DNA of 64,000 nucleotides from Hymenobacter frigidus. GTDB taxonomy: Bacteria > Bacteroidota > Bacteroidia > Cytophagales > Hymenobacteraceae. The translations under genes were made by a program, and so were the position numbers. Shown piece by piece: positions 8,765-16,959 of the stretch (its first letter is position 1; every line of letters starts with the position of its first letter). The notes under the pieces were generated by a model. The model saw only the letters and a program-made list of their open reading frames with translations. It did not search any database and had not been told where the DNA came from. Where the stretch lies: assembly GCF_014640435.1 (NCBI RefSeq), contig NZ_BMGY01000021.1, positions 16,076 through 80,075 of the forward strand. The letters run 5' to 3'.

Positions 8765-8911
8765 CGCACAAGTAACCGGATAAAGAAGAACGTCATTCCG
8801 AGCTTGCCGAGGAATCTCGCTCGCGCTAGTGGGCGGCGCGGATGACTCCGGCAAGATTCCTCGGCAAGCTCGGAATGACGTTCTTTTTGGTTGACTACGG
8901 TTACTTATGCG
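8765..8911. repeat. REP-like dispersed inverted repeat, copy 1
   Basis: Two perfect 30-base inner arms (8787-8816 and 8855-8884) begin with the family core GTCATTCCGAGC and enclose a 38-base centre. Outside them are 14-base outer arms (8765-8778 and 8898-8911) that pair with one mismatch. Three related elements with the same core but different outer arms occur at 14875, 27323 and 50051. The position is intergenic, between convergent genes. Confidence 0.8.
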
Positions 8912-8916
8912 CGACT

Positions 8917-8976
8917 GCTGAACGATGCCAAAAGGGCGGCCTGCTTACGCAGGCCGCCCTTTTGGCATCGTTCAGC
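8917..8976. terminator. Bidirectional hairpin terminator
   Basis: Perfect 28-base inverted repeat (8917-8944 and 8949-8976) with a 4-base loop. The inner stem has AAAA before and TTTT after a GC-rich core. It lies between the convergent DUF423 (+) and DUF1573 (-) genes and ends 12 bases before the DUF1573 stop codon, so it can serve both strands. Confidence 0.75.
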
Positions 8977-8988
8977 GGCTTAACCAGC

Positions 8989-9504
8989 TTACTTGATTTT
9001 GGCTTTCACTTTGGTGTCGCCGCTTTTTTCTTTCACCTTTTTGCCATCGCCCGACGTTTCCATTTTCATCGCGGGAGCGGCGTTGGCAGTGGCACCGGCT
9101 TCTTTCACTTCACCCACCAGGGCTACGGTGGTGCTGCCGGCCGCCGCATTCGACTCAATAGTCAGCACTTTGTTCTGCATACCGATTTTACCAGTCGAGT
9201 TGAAGTGCGCGGTGATGGAGCCGGTTTTGCCGGGCATTACCGGGGCCTTGGTCCACTCCGGGGTGGTACAGCCGCAGCTCACACCGATGTTGGAGATGAC
9301 GAGGGGCGCATTACCCGTGTTCTTAAACTTGAAGGTGTGGTCGACTATACCACCCTGTGCTACGGAGCCGAAGTCGTACTTCACTTCTTCGAACGTGATG
9401 GCAGGGCCAGCTACTGGGCCAGCGGCGGCCGACTTCATGGCCTGGGCCTGCGCGGTGTAGGCGGCGGCGGTCAGGCTCAGGGCGAGGAGCAAGGTTTTTT
9501 TCAT
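8989..9504 (-). CDS. DUF1573 domain secreted protein
   Basis: A 171-residue exported protein with a clean signal peptide (MKKTLLLALSLTAAAYTAQA). One DUF1573 module follows, an Ig-like/ASPM-SPD-2-Hydin-type fold common in Bacteroidota: EEVKYDFGSVAQGGIVDHTF, FKNTGNAPLVISNIGVSCGC, then TPEWTKAPVMPGKTG. The paired cysteines in SCGCTTPEW are typical. The tail is Lys-rich and charged. A good promoter (TTG, 18 bases, TAAATTTG) lies at 9590-9618. The function is unknown; a periplasmic or surface structural role is usual for the fold. Confidence 0.88.
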   Translation of the reverse strand: MKKTLLLALSLTAAAYTAQAQAMKSAAAGPVAGPAITFEEVKYDFGSVAQGGIVDHTFKFKNTGNAPLVISNIGVSCGCTTPEWTKAPVMPGKTGSITAHFNSTGKIGMQNKVLTIESNAAAGSTTVALVGEVKEAGATANAAPAMKMETSGDGKKVKEKSGDTKVKAKIK

Positions 9505-9589
9505 GGATGCGAAAATGATTGACGGATTATGAAGAAGGGAGGAGGAAGATTGAGCCGGTACGGACTCAACCAGCCGGCTGGGGCCTAAA

Positions 9590-9618
9590 CAAATTTACGA
9601 CCAAACTACTAAGTCCAA
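9590..9618 (-). promoter_or_regulatory. Promoter of the DUF1573 gene
   Basis: On the minus strand TTG (9616-9618) is followed after 18 bases by TAAATTTG (9590-9597), matching the Bacteroidota -33/-7 pattern. It lies 86 bases upstream of the DUF1573 start. Confidence 0.55.
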
Positions 9619-9653
9619 TCTGAAGAGCTGGTGAAGCTTATCTAACCAAATTT

Positions 9654-10316
9654 TTAGCCTTTAAATTCTTTGGAGTAGGGAAACTGGCGCGAAGCCTTGC
9701 GCATGATGGTGGTAATGATGGAGTTGGTGTCGGACCCGAAGCCGCGCGCGAGGCTCTTGTCGTACTTCCACAGCAATTCGCCGCTCCGACCATCGTTGAT
9801 GTTGATGACCAGCTTACCGGTGTTGGTGGGGCCCGAAAAACCGCCCACCATTAGCATAGCCACCGCCGCGCCGCCCGACATGGGCTGGCTGCTTTCAAAC
9901 GTGCCCGAAATCACGCCATCGACACCGAGCATCTGAGCCAGTTCTTCCATGGTCATAGTGAGCGTTTTTTCGCTGGTCATGCCGTTTTTGGCGAGTAGGG
10001 CATTGGTTCTGGCTACGTCCTGCACATCCACCGTAATGTCATTATCGCCCTTCTGCTTCAGCAGGTACGATTGCAGGGCGCTTTGCACGCCCAGGCCTTC
10101 GCGCTCTTCCAGCACGCGCACGCCCTCAATGCCGCCGTTCTTTTTTACTTCGGCGGGCCGCAGCTGCAGCGTAGTGCGGAAGGGCAGCACGGCGAGGGTT
10201 TTGTGGTCCTTAGTCAGTAGTTTGAATTTGGGGCTGGTGTAGATTTCGCGGGTTTGAGCCGAGGCCAGCAGGGTAGTGAACAGCGCCAGCAGCACTGTCA
10301 GGGAAAGGTGCTTCAT
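9654..10316 (-). CDS. Secreted protein of unknown function, CsgG/DUF799-like
   Basis: Exported protein of 220 residues with signal peptide (MKHLSLTVLLALFTTLLASA). The body has a pattern of periplasmic lipoprotein-assembly proteins: KTLAVLPFRTT at the first strand, then a segment naming an L-x-V-D-G-V-I-S-G-T motif (QMLGVDGVISGTFESS), then INDGRSGELLWKYD near the C-terminus. These features recall CsgG/DUF799/LPP20-type proteins, in which AVLPF and VDxVVxG occur in the same order, but there is no lipobox. I treat the fold as probable and the function as unknown. It lies between a RecD-like unit and the DUF1573 gene. Confidence 0.75.
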   Translation of the reverse strand: MKHLSLTVLLALFTTLLASAQTREIYTSPKFKLLTKDHKTLAVLPFRTTLQLRPAEVKKNGGIEGVRVLEEREGLGVQSALQSYLLKQKGDNDITVDVQDVARTNALLAKNGMTSEKTLTMTMEELAQMLGVDGVISGTFESSQPMSGGAAVAMLMVGGFSGPTNTGKLVININDGRSGELLWKYDKSLARGFGSDTNSIITTIMRKASRQFPYSKEFKG

Positions 10317-10390
10317 GAGTACAGAAATGGGATTTGAAAAAAAGAATGAGTGGAGTAACGCCGCAAGTTACCAAGTTTTCGGGCATTAAA

Positions 10391-10432
10391 AAGCGCCCGC
10401 CGTTACCGGCAAACGGGTAGCAGCGGGCGCTT
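10391..10432 (-). terminator. Rho-independent terminator of the helicase unit
   Basis: Arms AAGCGCCCGC (10391-10400) and GCGGGCGCTT (10423-10432) pair perfectly around a 22-base loop. On the minus strand the stem is followed by a T run (TTTTTAAT). It is 31 bases past the stop of the RecD-like gene. Confidence 0.75.
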
Positions 10433-10462
10433 CGGGCACCTCCGGTTTCGAGAGCTTAAACA

Positions 10463-11893
10463 TTAGTTCTCCTCCACCGGGTCGCTAATCAGCTTCTGCT
10501 GAAAATTGAGCAAAAACAGCCGCTCCGAGGCGCGGGTGATGGCCGTATAGAGCCAGCGGGCAAACTCGCCGGCCAGCGGCTCGTCGGGCTTCAGGAAGCC
10601 GTGGTCGACGAACACGGCCTGCCACTGCCCGCCCTGCGCCTTGTGGCAGGTGAGCGCATAGGCAAACTTGATTTGCAGGGCGTTGAGGTACGGGTCTTTG
10701 CGCATCTCCTTGTAGCGCTCGGCCTTGGTTTTGAGGTGGGCGTAATCTTCGCTCACGGCCATATACAGGGCATTATTGCGGTCCGAAGGCAGGGCCGGGC
10801 TTTCGGTGTGCAGGGTATCAAGCAGCAGCTTAACTTCGATTTCGGGCTCGTCGGGATAGTCCACCAGCCGAACCTGGGCCTGGGCAAAATGGAAGCCGTA
10901 GACCTCTTCGCGCCGCACAATTTTGGTGATTTGCAGGAAGTCGCCGTTGGCCAGGAAGCCGATTTCGGAGTCCTTGGGCAGCCAGTAGTAGTTGTTGCGC
11001 ACCACCATGAGGTAGTCGCCGCCCTCAATCTCCTCCTCGGCATCAAACAAAGCTCTTCTAATGAGCTGGTTGTACTGGTTGGCGTTGCGATTCGAGCGAC
11101 AGATAATGGTGGTATTCTCGTGGCCGTAGTTGCGGTAGGCCCAGCGCAGGCCGTCCTCCAGCTTGTCGCCGCTCATTTTGAATATGTCGCGAAAGCCCTT
11201 GGTATGCAGCTGGATGTTGGGGTGCTCCTGGCGCAATTCCTCGCGCAGCTCGGTGGCATTCACCAGAATGCCCGACTCCTGGGCCTGGCGCATTACCTGG
11301 CGCAGCTCCACGCTGCCCACCTCCGCGCGGAAGCGGTGGGCCAGCAATTCCGGGTCGAGGGCCGGGCTCAGGAGCTGGCCCACCGGCGGCAGCTGCGCCG
11401 TATCGCCGATGAGCAGGAGCTTATTGCTCGTCTTCTCAAACGCGAAACCCATCAAGTCATCGAGCAGGCCATTTTCGCCAAAGGCTTTTTCGTCCGAAAT
11501 CATCGAGGCCTCGTCCACAATGTAGAGCGTTTGCTCGGCGCGGTTGGGCTGGCGCTGGAAGTTGAGCCGCTCAGATGGCGCACTAGACGTTTGGCGGTAT
11601 ATTTTCTTGTGAATGGTGCTGGCGGCCACGCCCGCGTAGCCGGCCATTACCTTGGCGGCGCGGCCGGTGGGGGCCATCAGGGTGTACTTGCGCTGCATTT
11701 TGTGCAGCCACTGCACCAGGGCGCTTATGACAGTGGTTTTGCCGGTGCCCGCGTAGCCGCGCAGCACAAACACCTTGCGGCCCGGTAGTTGGTCGCGCAA
11801 AAACGCGTCGAGCTGCGTGAACAGCAGGGCCTGGTCGTCGGTGGGCTCGTAGGGAAAATAGTCGCGGACGGAGGGGGTTCTGACAGTTAGCAC
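10463..11893 (-). CDS. RecD-like ATP-dependent DNA helicase (UvrD_C_2 type)
   Basis: Superfamily 1 helicase of 476 residues acting on DNA in the cytoplasm. Motifs in order are Walker A GYAGTGKTT near residue 46, APTGRAAKVM (motif Ia), Walker B IVDEASMISD, GDTAQLPPVG (motif III), motif IV-like ICRSNRNANQYN, and the C-terminal UvrD_C_2 region YALTCHKAQGGQW and LYTAITRASERLFL. It lacks the long N-terminal region of RecD2, so it is a compact Bacteroidota-type RecD-like protein. It lies 32 bases downstream of the thioesterase and probably forms a two-gene operon with it, ended by the hairpin at 10391-10432. Confidence 0.9.
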   Translation of the reverse strand: MLTVRTPSVRDYFPYEPTDDQALLFTQLDAFLRDQLPGRKVFVLRGYAGTGKTTVISALVQWLHKMQRKYTLMAPTGRAAKVMAGYAGVAASTIHKKIYRQTSSAPSERLNFQRQPNRAEQTLYIVDEASMISDEKAFGENGLLDDLMGFAFEKTSNKLLLIGDTAQLPPVGQLLSPALDPELLAHRFRAEVGSVELRQVMRQAQESGILVNATELREELRQEHPNIQLHTKGFRDIFKMSGDKLEDGLRWAYRNYGHENTTIICRSNRNANQYNQLIRRALFDAEEEIEGGDYLMVVRNNYYWLPKDSEIGFLANGDFLQITKIVRREEVYGFHFAQAQVRLVDYPDEPEIEVKLLLDTLHTESPALPSDRNNALYMAVSEDYAHLKTKAERYKEMRKDPYLNALQIKFAYALTCHKAQGGQWQAVFVDHGFLKPDEPLAGEFARWLYTAITRASERLFLLNFQQKLISDPVEEN

Positions 11894-11925
11894 AGATTCA
11901 TTTTTAAGTAGCCCTTACGACCGGC

Positions 11926-12387
11926 TTATGCCAGGGGCAATGGCTCAATCACCGCCATGGTGGCGCTGGCTTTGGCGATGAGCACGCCGTCGCACCACAC
12001 CTCGGCCTCGCAAAAGTGCAGCCGCCGGCCCGATTTCAGCACCCAGCCAATGGCTTTTATCTGCTGGCCAACGCCGGGATTTAGGTAAGAGATTTTCAAA
12101 TCGGAAGTAACTACGCCGAAATCATCGGGCACGAGCGTGACGGCGGCGAAACCAGCCACCAAATCAGCCATCGTGGCAATGAGGCCGCCGTGGGCAAAGC
12201 CGCGCTGCTGCAAGTGCTGCTGGCCCAGCATTAGCTCGGCCTCCACCCGGCCAGGGGCGATGCTTGTCAGGTCGGCCCCAACAAGGTGCATGAAATGCTG
12301 GCGGACCAACTTGCGCCGGATGCGAATTTCCAGCTCCGGATTGGCCGCGATAGCAGCAGCAAGTGACTCTTTATTAATAGCTGACAC
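11926..12387 (-). CDS. PaaI-type hotdog-fold thioesterase
   Basis: Single-domain hotdog acyl-CoA thioesterase-like protein of 153 residues. It has the family signature QQRGFAHGGLIATMADLVAG, with the His-Gly-Gly turn leading into the long helix, and strand residues SDLKISYLNPG. Members hydrolyse aryl- or acyl-CoA thioesters; the substrate here is not evident. It lies directly upstream of the RecD-like gene on the same strand, a pairing that looks fortuitous in function. The ATG start at 12387 gives the normal length. Confidence 0.87.
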   Translation of the reverse strand: MSAINKESLAAAIAANPELEIRIRRKLVRQHFMHLVGADLTSIAPGRVEAELMLGQQHLQQRGFAHGGLIATMADLVAGFAAVTLVPDDFGVVTSDLKISYLNPGVGQQIKAIGWVLKSGRRLHFCEAEVWCDGVLIAKASATMAVIEPLPLA

Positions 12388-12604
12388 AGAAATTGAATAT
12401 GTTTATAGGTAAGAAAACGAGCAGCGGTGTTAACACGACGACGGATTTATACCAGTTTGTACTGCGGGCCAGAGTGGAGAACTTCTTAGAACTCTAAAGC
12501 GGGCCTGACAGCCTCTCAGCCGCATTTGCGAGCCGTGAGGTCAAAGGTACTGGCTTGACTACTGCGCCCGTATCTTTCGGCTCCACTTTAGCCTTTTGTA
12601 TCCA

Positions 12605-13192
12605 ATGGAACACGGTCCGACAATGCAGTATCTGGTGGCGGGGGCGCTGGGTCTGGGGCTGGCGGCCAGCAGTGGTTTCCGGGTATTCGTGCCGCTGCTG
12701 GCGGCCAGCGTGGCCTACCACACCGGCTACATGGCCCCATCGGCGGGATTTGCGTGGCTGGGTACCTGGGTGGCCCTGCTCACGCTGGCCACGGCCACGG
12801 TGGTTGAAATAGCGGGCTACTACGTTCCGTTCGTCGACCATTTGCTTGACACCATAACGACGCCGGCCTCCTTCGTGGCCGGCACCATTCTGATGACTTC
12901 GGCCCTGCCCCACCTCGACCCGACTTTGCGCTGGACGCTGGGCATATTGGTGGGCGGTGGCACGGCCGGGCTGGTGCAAACCGGCACGGCGCTGCTGCGC
13001 GGCGCCTCCATGGCCACCACCGGCGGCCTGGCCAACCCGGTGCTGGCGACCGTCGAAAACACGCTGGCCGTGGGCGGCGTGGCGCTCACGCTGCTGCTGC
13101 CACTGGCGGCGGCAGGACTGGTGGTGCTGTTGCTGGTTTATATCCTGAGCCGGCTGCGGCGCTGGCGTGCTCGCCGCCGCCAGGTGGCCTAG
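12605..13192 (+). CDS. DUF4126 domain integral membrane protein
   Basis: Hydrophobic protein of 195 residues with about five membrane segments. It shows the DUF4126 features LGLAASSGFRVFVPLLAAS at the N-terminus and DTITTPASFVAGT and TTGGLANPVLATVEN later, ending in a basic tail (RRWRARRRQVA). The function is unknown. The frame can be opened at a TTG (12596), but the ATG at 12605 is preferred; a second ATG at 12623 would also keep the domain intact. A TATCTTTC near-match to the -7 box precedes it. Confidence 0.85.
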   Translation: MEHGPTMQYLVAGALGLGLAASSGFRVFVPLLAASVAYHTGYMAPSAGFAWLGTWVALLTLATATVVEIAGYYVPFVDHLLDTITTPASFVAGTILMTSALPHLDPTLRWTLGILVGGGTAGLVQTGTALLRGASMATTGGLANPVLATVENTLAVGGVALTLLLPLAAAGLVVLLLVYILSRLRRWRARRRQVA

Positions 13193-13310
13193 GGGCACGG
13201 TGGTTGGGTAAGCAGCCGCAAAAGTCGCTGATTTTCGGACCGGCCAAAACAATCCGGAAAAGTCAACGTTAGTCTTGCCGTGCTTTGCATCCGTCGCCTG
13301 TCTTTATTCT

Positions 13311-13817
13311 ATGCCCGATTCGATTATTAATTCTCCTGATGCCTTGCTCCAGGCGTATTCCGGCAAGGTGCGGGTACGAGTGGGCGGCCTGTTGCTGCGC
13401 GATGGGGCCATGCTGCTGGCATCGCACCGCGGGCTGTTGCCGCAGGGTGCGCCATTTTGGTCGCCGCCAGGTGGCGGGTGGCAGTTCGGCGAAAGCATTC
13501 GGCAAGCCTTGGTTCGCGAATTCAAAGAAGAAACCGGACTGGCCGTGCGCGTGGGTCGCTTCCTGCACCTGCACGAGTTTTGCCGCGATGAGCTGCAAGC
13601 GCTGGAGCTTTTCTTCGAAGTACTGGCCGATGATGCTAGCCCGCCCGCCCTGGGCCACGACCCCGAGCACGCCCCCGACCAGCAAATCCTGACTGAATTG
13701 GCCTGGTTCAGCCCGCGACAGCTGCAGCAGCTGCCCCCGGCTCAGGTGCATCCCACGCTGCGCCACGTGCTCAGCCCCGATGATATTTTCGTGCCGCAGG
13801 TAAATTTTGCGCAGTAG
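13311..13817 (+). CDS. NUDIX hydrolase
   Basis: Nucleoside-diphosphate-linked pyrophosphohydrolase of 168 residues. The Nudix box is visible as GGGWQFGESIRQALVREF followed by KEETG, in the Gx5Ex7REUxEExGU arrangement that binds catalytic metal. The N-terminal strand RVRVGGLLLRDGAMLLASH is typical of the fold. The frame opens earlier (13275), but those residues are not family-like and the ATG at 13311 is chosen. The substrate is unknown; the sequence resembles the ADP-ribose/mutator-like general group. Confidence 0.87.
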   Translation: MPDSIINSPDALLQAYSGKVRVRVGGLLLRDGAMLLASHRGLLPQGAPFWSPPGGGWQFGESIRQALVREFKEETGLAVRVGRFLHLHEFCRDELQALELFFEVLADDASPPALGHDPEHAPDQQILTELAWFSPRQLQQLPPAQVHPTLRHVLSPDDIFVPQVNFAQ

Positions 13818-13992
13818 CAGCCAGAAAACTGGTCATTGGAGCCTTTTATTGCTTGGTGCAGAGAGGAATATGTGCCCATTTCTTGGCAAGTAACACCAGC
13901 TGGCACTGCCTGTTTTCCGGCTTTCCTATCCATTGGCACGAAGCCACGCAGTATCTTTAGCACCGGCCAAAAGGCCTGATTAGCTCCTACTC

Positions 13993-14862
13993 GTGCCTGC
14001 CACTTCTGCATCTGCTGTTTCTCCGGCTGCGCCCTCGGCGCTGCTGCGCCTGCGCGACGAAACCTTTGACCCCACCAACCTCGGTGCCTACAACCTCTAT
14101 TTGCTGGTCGCGCCCGCCCGCCTGTGCCTGGCGGTGGCCGATGTGGAGCGCCGCAAGTTTGTCGCCCTCGAAGAATATACCCTGCCCACCGGCGGCCTCC
14201 CAGCCCTGGCGGAGCAGCACGACGTGCTGGGCCAGCGCGGCTGGAACGCGGTGCGGCTGGCCGTTACGGGCCGAGCCTTCACGCTGCTGCCCGCGCCGCT
14301 GTTCCGGGCCGGCGACGAAGCGGCGGCCCTGCGCCTGCACCACACCCCCACCGCCACCGAAACCGTGCGGCACACCACCCACCCCGGGCAAGAGCTGGTC
14401 AACGTGTTTGCGGCAGATGCCGCCGTGGCCGACTGGCTGGCGGTAACTCATGGTGCGGCCGGGCGACTGCTGCACCACACCAGCGCTTTTCTGGTGGGCC
14501 TGGTGCACCAGCGCGGGGCCGCCGCGCCGCGCCGCCTCTACCTCAGCCCCGGTCCGCAGGAACTCACCCTTGTTGTGATGGGCCAGCACCTGGAATACTG
14601 CAACGTATTTGCCTGCACCACCGCCGAGGACGTGGTGTACTACACCATTCTCGTGATGCAGGAACTGAGCCTCGACCCCGACCTGGATGAGGTGACCGTG
14701 TGGGGCGAGCTGACCCCTGATTCGACCGTATTTAGCTTGCTGCGCACCTACGTGCGCAATGTCCGGTTTGGGCCCCGCCCCGCCGATGTGCAGTACAGCT
14801 ACCGCCTCAACGACGTGTTCGAGTACCGTTATTTCGACCTGTTCAGCCTGCACTTCGCGTGA
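13993..14862 (+). CDS. DUF3822 family protein
   Basis: A 289-residue soluble protein recognised as the Bacteroidota family DUF3822: LLRLRDETFDPTNLGAYNLY at the N-terminus, FTLLPAPLFRAGDEAAALR, GQHLEYCNVFACTTAEDVVYY and the C-terminal ending YRYFDLFSLHF. The family is of unknown function and, from memory, is often found next to rsmD and coaD. Here coaD follows, with an inverted-repeat element between and no rsmD. Translation appears to start at a GTG (13993), since no ATG is suitably placed. Confidence 0.82.
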   Translation: MPATSASAVSPAAPSALLRLRDETFDPTNLGAYNLYLLVAPARLCLAVADVERRKFVALEEYTLPTGGLPALAEQHDVLGQRGWNAVRLAVTGRAFTLLPAPLFRAGDEAAALRLHHTPTATETVRHTTHPGQELVNVFAADAAVADWLAVTHGAAGRLLHHTSAFLVGLVHQRGAAAPRRLYLSPGPQELTLVVMGQHLEYCNVFACTTAEDVVYYTILVMQELSLDPDLDEVTVWGELTPDSTVFSLLRTYVRNVRFGPRPADVQYSYRLNDVFEYRYFDLFSLHFA

Positions 14863-14874
14863 CAGAATTATCAG

Positions 14875-15036
14875 TTAAGTGCCTGCACAGAATTAAACGA
14901 GGTATTAGGGCGTCATGCTGAGCTTGTCGAAGCATCTCTACCGCTTCGACAGGGTCGTTCAACGAGGCGGTAGAGATACTTCGACAAGCTCAGCATGACG
15001 TTCTGATTGCACAATTAATTTAGAACAAGCACTTAA
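14875..15036. repeat. REP-like dispersed inverted repeat, copy 2
   Basis: Inner arms of 34 bases (14911-14944 and 14967-15000) pair with one mismatch and begin CGTCATGCTGAGCTTGTCGA. Outer arms of 11 bases (14875-14885 and 15026-15036) also pair with one mismatch. It fills most of the gap between the DUF3822 gene and coaD. Confidence 0.8.
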
Positions 15037-15117
15037 GAGGCATGAGTAATGAGTTGAGGCACATAGTAGGCAGACTCCAATTCTTAACTCATAATTTTTA
15101 ACTCCTGATTCACCGAA

Positions 15118-15582
15118 ATGTCCCGCATCGCGCTTTTTCCCGGCTCCTTCGACCCCTTTACCAACGGGCACCTCGATATTGTGCGGCGCGGCACTGCCCT
15201 GTTCGATGAAGTGATAGTAGCCATCGGCACCAATAGCAGCAAGCAGCGCTACGTGCCTGTAGAGCAGATGCAGGCGCTTCTACTGGAAGTATTCCGGGAT
15301 GAGCCACAGGTCTCGGTACGCACCTTTAAGGGACTAACGGCCGAGTTTGCGCGCGAAGCAGGAGCCCACTACTTATTGCGCGGCTTGCGCAATAGCCTTG
15401 ATTTCGAGTACGAGAAGCCCATTGCCTATGGTAATCAGCACATCAATACCGGACTGGAAACAGTGTTTCTGCTGACCTCTCCCCTGTTAGGTGCCATCAG
15501 CAGCACCATCATTCGGGATATTCACCGCTTTGGGGGCGACGTGACGGCCTTTCTACCCTACGCGATGCCGCCGCTTGGCTGA
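15118..15582 (+). CDS. coaD: Pantetheine-phosphate adenylyltransferase CoaD
   Basis: Cytoplasmic nucleotidyltransferase that makes dephospho-CoA from 4'-phosphopantetheine and ATP, the penultimate step of CoA synthesis. The 154-residue length is normal. Motifs are GSFDPFTNGHLDIVRR (with the T/HxGH signature), VAIGTNSSKQ, the RGLRNSLDFEYE segment and LLGAISSTIIRDI. The ATG follows AT-rich sequence after the inverted-repeat element and starts the protein exactly where the family begins. Confidence 0.95.
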   Translation: MSRIALFPGSFDPFTNGHLDIVRRGTALFDEVIVAIGTNSSKQRYVPVEQMQALLLEVFRDEPQVSVRTFKGLTAEFAREAGAHYLLRGLRNSLDFEYEKPIAYGNQHINTGLETVFLLTSPLLGAISSTIIRDIHRFGGDVTAFLPYAMPPLG

Positions 15583-15610
15583 TTCATCAGCAAGCAAAAC
15601 CCAGGCCTTG

Positions 15611-16102
15611 CTAAGGCAGTGACGGGGCCGTAGCCAGCACCCGCAATCCCATCAACTGGGTTGGTCGTTGCTCCTCAAAAACCGGCAAGACCAAGTAGTC
15701 GGCCGCCCCCAGCGCCAGATTGGCGCGACGCATGAGTTCGCTCTCGTCGGCTCCTAGTAAAAGCAAGTCACTCACGCGGCGGGTGCGCTCGTTGTAGGCC
15801 GCCACCACCGCCAGGCCCCGATACTGGAAAAATCCAGACGAGTCTATTTGCTCCTGACGCAGCAGCAACGGTGCCTGCACGGGGTCGGTGAAACCGACAG
15901 GTAAGGGCCGGCGGGGGCCTAATCGCCGGATTAGCTGGTCAATTGATAGGTGAATAATGCCGGGCACATCCAGTCCGGGAATGTTCCGCGATGGGGCTAT
16001 GCTGGCCCGGGGCCGGTCGCGCACCGGCTCGTGCGAACCCGAGCAGCCCCCCGCAAAAGAAACTGCTGCTACAATAATAAGCATTACTACGAGAGGCCGC
16101 AT
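15611..16102 (-). CDS. Putative lipoprotein, unknown function
   Basis: A 163-residue protein with an N-terminal hydrophobic segment ending in a possible lipobox (VVMLIIVAAVSFAGGC), so probably exported and lipid-anchored. The rest has no motif I recognise; LSIDQLIRRLGPRRPLPVGF and AAYNERTRRVSDLLLLG stand out as possible structured regions. It is convergent with coaD and follows the NUDIX gene by 16 bases on the same strand, so the two are likely cotranscribed. The frame also opens at a TTG (16111); the ATG at 16102 gives a better signal peptide. Confidence 0.65.
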   Translation of the reverse strand: MRPLVVMLIIVAAVSFAGGCSGSHEPVRDRPRASIAPSRNIPGLDVPGIIHLSIDQLIRRLGPRRPLPVGFTDPVQAPLLLRQEQIDSSGFFQYRGLAVVAAYNERTRRVSDLLLLGADESELMRRANLALGAADYLVLPVFEEQRPTQLMGLRVLATAPSLP

Positions 16103-16118
16103 AAGCCACAAGATAGAC

Positions 16119-16823
16119 TTATTTTCCAGTGGTTGGTGCTTCTTTAGCCGGTTTACCGGCCATGGTGCTCAGATAGTAACGCACCACCAACGCGATAGAG
16201 GCATACGACTCCTCCAGCTTGGCCAGGGCCTCCTGAGGCGACATCCAGCGCACTTCCTCGATATATTCCTCGGTTTGGGGCTTCATCAGGCTGTCGTCGA
16301 TGGACTTCATCAGGTACCAGTCGGTCTTTTTCAGCATTTTATTGCCTTTGTAGGCATAGCTGTGCCAGGTGCTGGGCAGCTTTTCGCCCAGCTCCAGCTT
16401 GATGTTGGTTTCCTCCTCTACCTCGCGCAGGGCCCCGACGGCCGTGTCCTCGTCGCTCTTGAGCTTGCCCTTGGGCAGGTCCCACTTACCGAGGCGGTAA
16501 ATCATCAGCACCTGGTCGTCCTTCACCACCAGTCCGCCGCCGGCCTTGGCAATCTTGAACTGGTCTTTTAAATGGAGCGTGATGAATTTCTTCTTCTTGA
16601 CCAGCATGGTCAGCGACTTCAGCTTCTTGAGCTTTTTCACTTCCATCAGGCGCAGGAGGCGGTCGATAAAGAGCGGGCCTGCGTCGCGCACCAGCACATC
16701 GCCCACCAGGTCCTTGGACGTAAAGTCGTCGTCGGGGCTGAGAATCAGGTCGAATTTGTGTTTGTACACTTTTTCGCTGAGCTTTTTGATAACCAGCGGA
16801 ATGTCGTTGATGAAAATATTCAT
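16119..16823 (-). CDS. NUDIX hydrolase, long form
   Basis: A 234-residue protein with a Bacteroidota-style N-terminal extension (MNIFINDIPLVIKKLSEKVY) and a C-terminal Nudix domain. The box reads GKWDLPKGKLKSDEDTAVGA followed by LREVEEETNI, keeping the catalytic REVEEE glutamates. The tail is Lys/Pro-rich. The frame opens as far back as 16988, but that would overlap the divergent phosphoesterase. The promoter at 16887-16914 and the family N-terminus support the ATG at 16823. The substrate is unknown. Confidence 0.86.
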   Translation of the reverse strand: MNIFINDIPLVIKKLSEKVYKHKFDLILSPDDDFTSKDLVGDVLVRDAGPLFIDRLLRLMEVKKLKKLKSLTMLVKKKKFITLHLKDQFKIAKAGGGLVVKDDQVLMIYRLGKWDLPKGKLKSDEDTAVGALREVEEETNIKLELGEKLPSTWHSYAYKGNKMLKKTDWYLMKSIDDSLMKPQTEEYIEEVRWMSPQEALAKLEESYASIALVVRYYLSTMAGKPAKEAPTTGK

Positions 16824-16886
16824 CGGGAGGTACGAATTGAGAAGATGATGACGGGCAGCTGGTGCACCGAAGTCAGAAAAGAGTTG

Positions 16887-16914
16887 CGAAAGTAGCCCCA
16901 GGCTGCGGCTGCAA
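16887..16914 (-). promoter_or_regulatory. Promoter of the long NUDIX gene
   Basis: On the minus strand TTG (16912-16914) is followed after 17 bases by TACTTTCG (16887-16894), one mismatch from TAnnTTTG. It lies 63 bases upstream of the chosen ATG and excludes the longer open frame. Confidence 0.45.
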
Positions 16915-16959
16915 GATACGGGACCGGGCCGATTTGCCGGGCGGCCGCATCTTTGTGGC

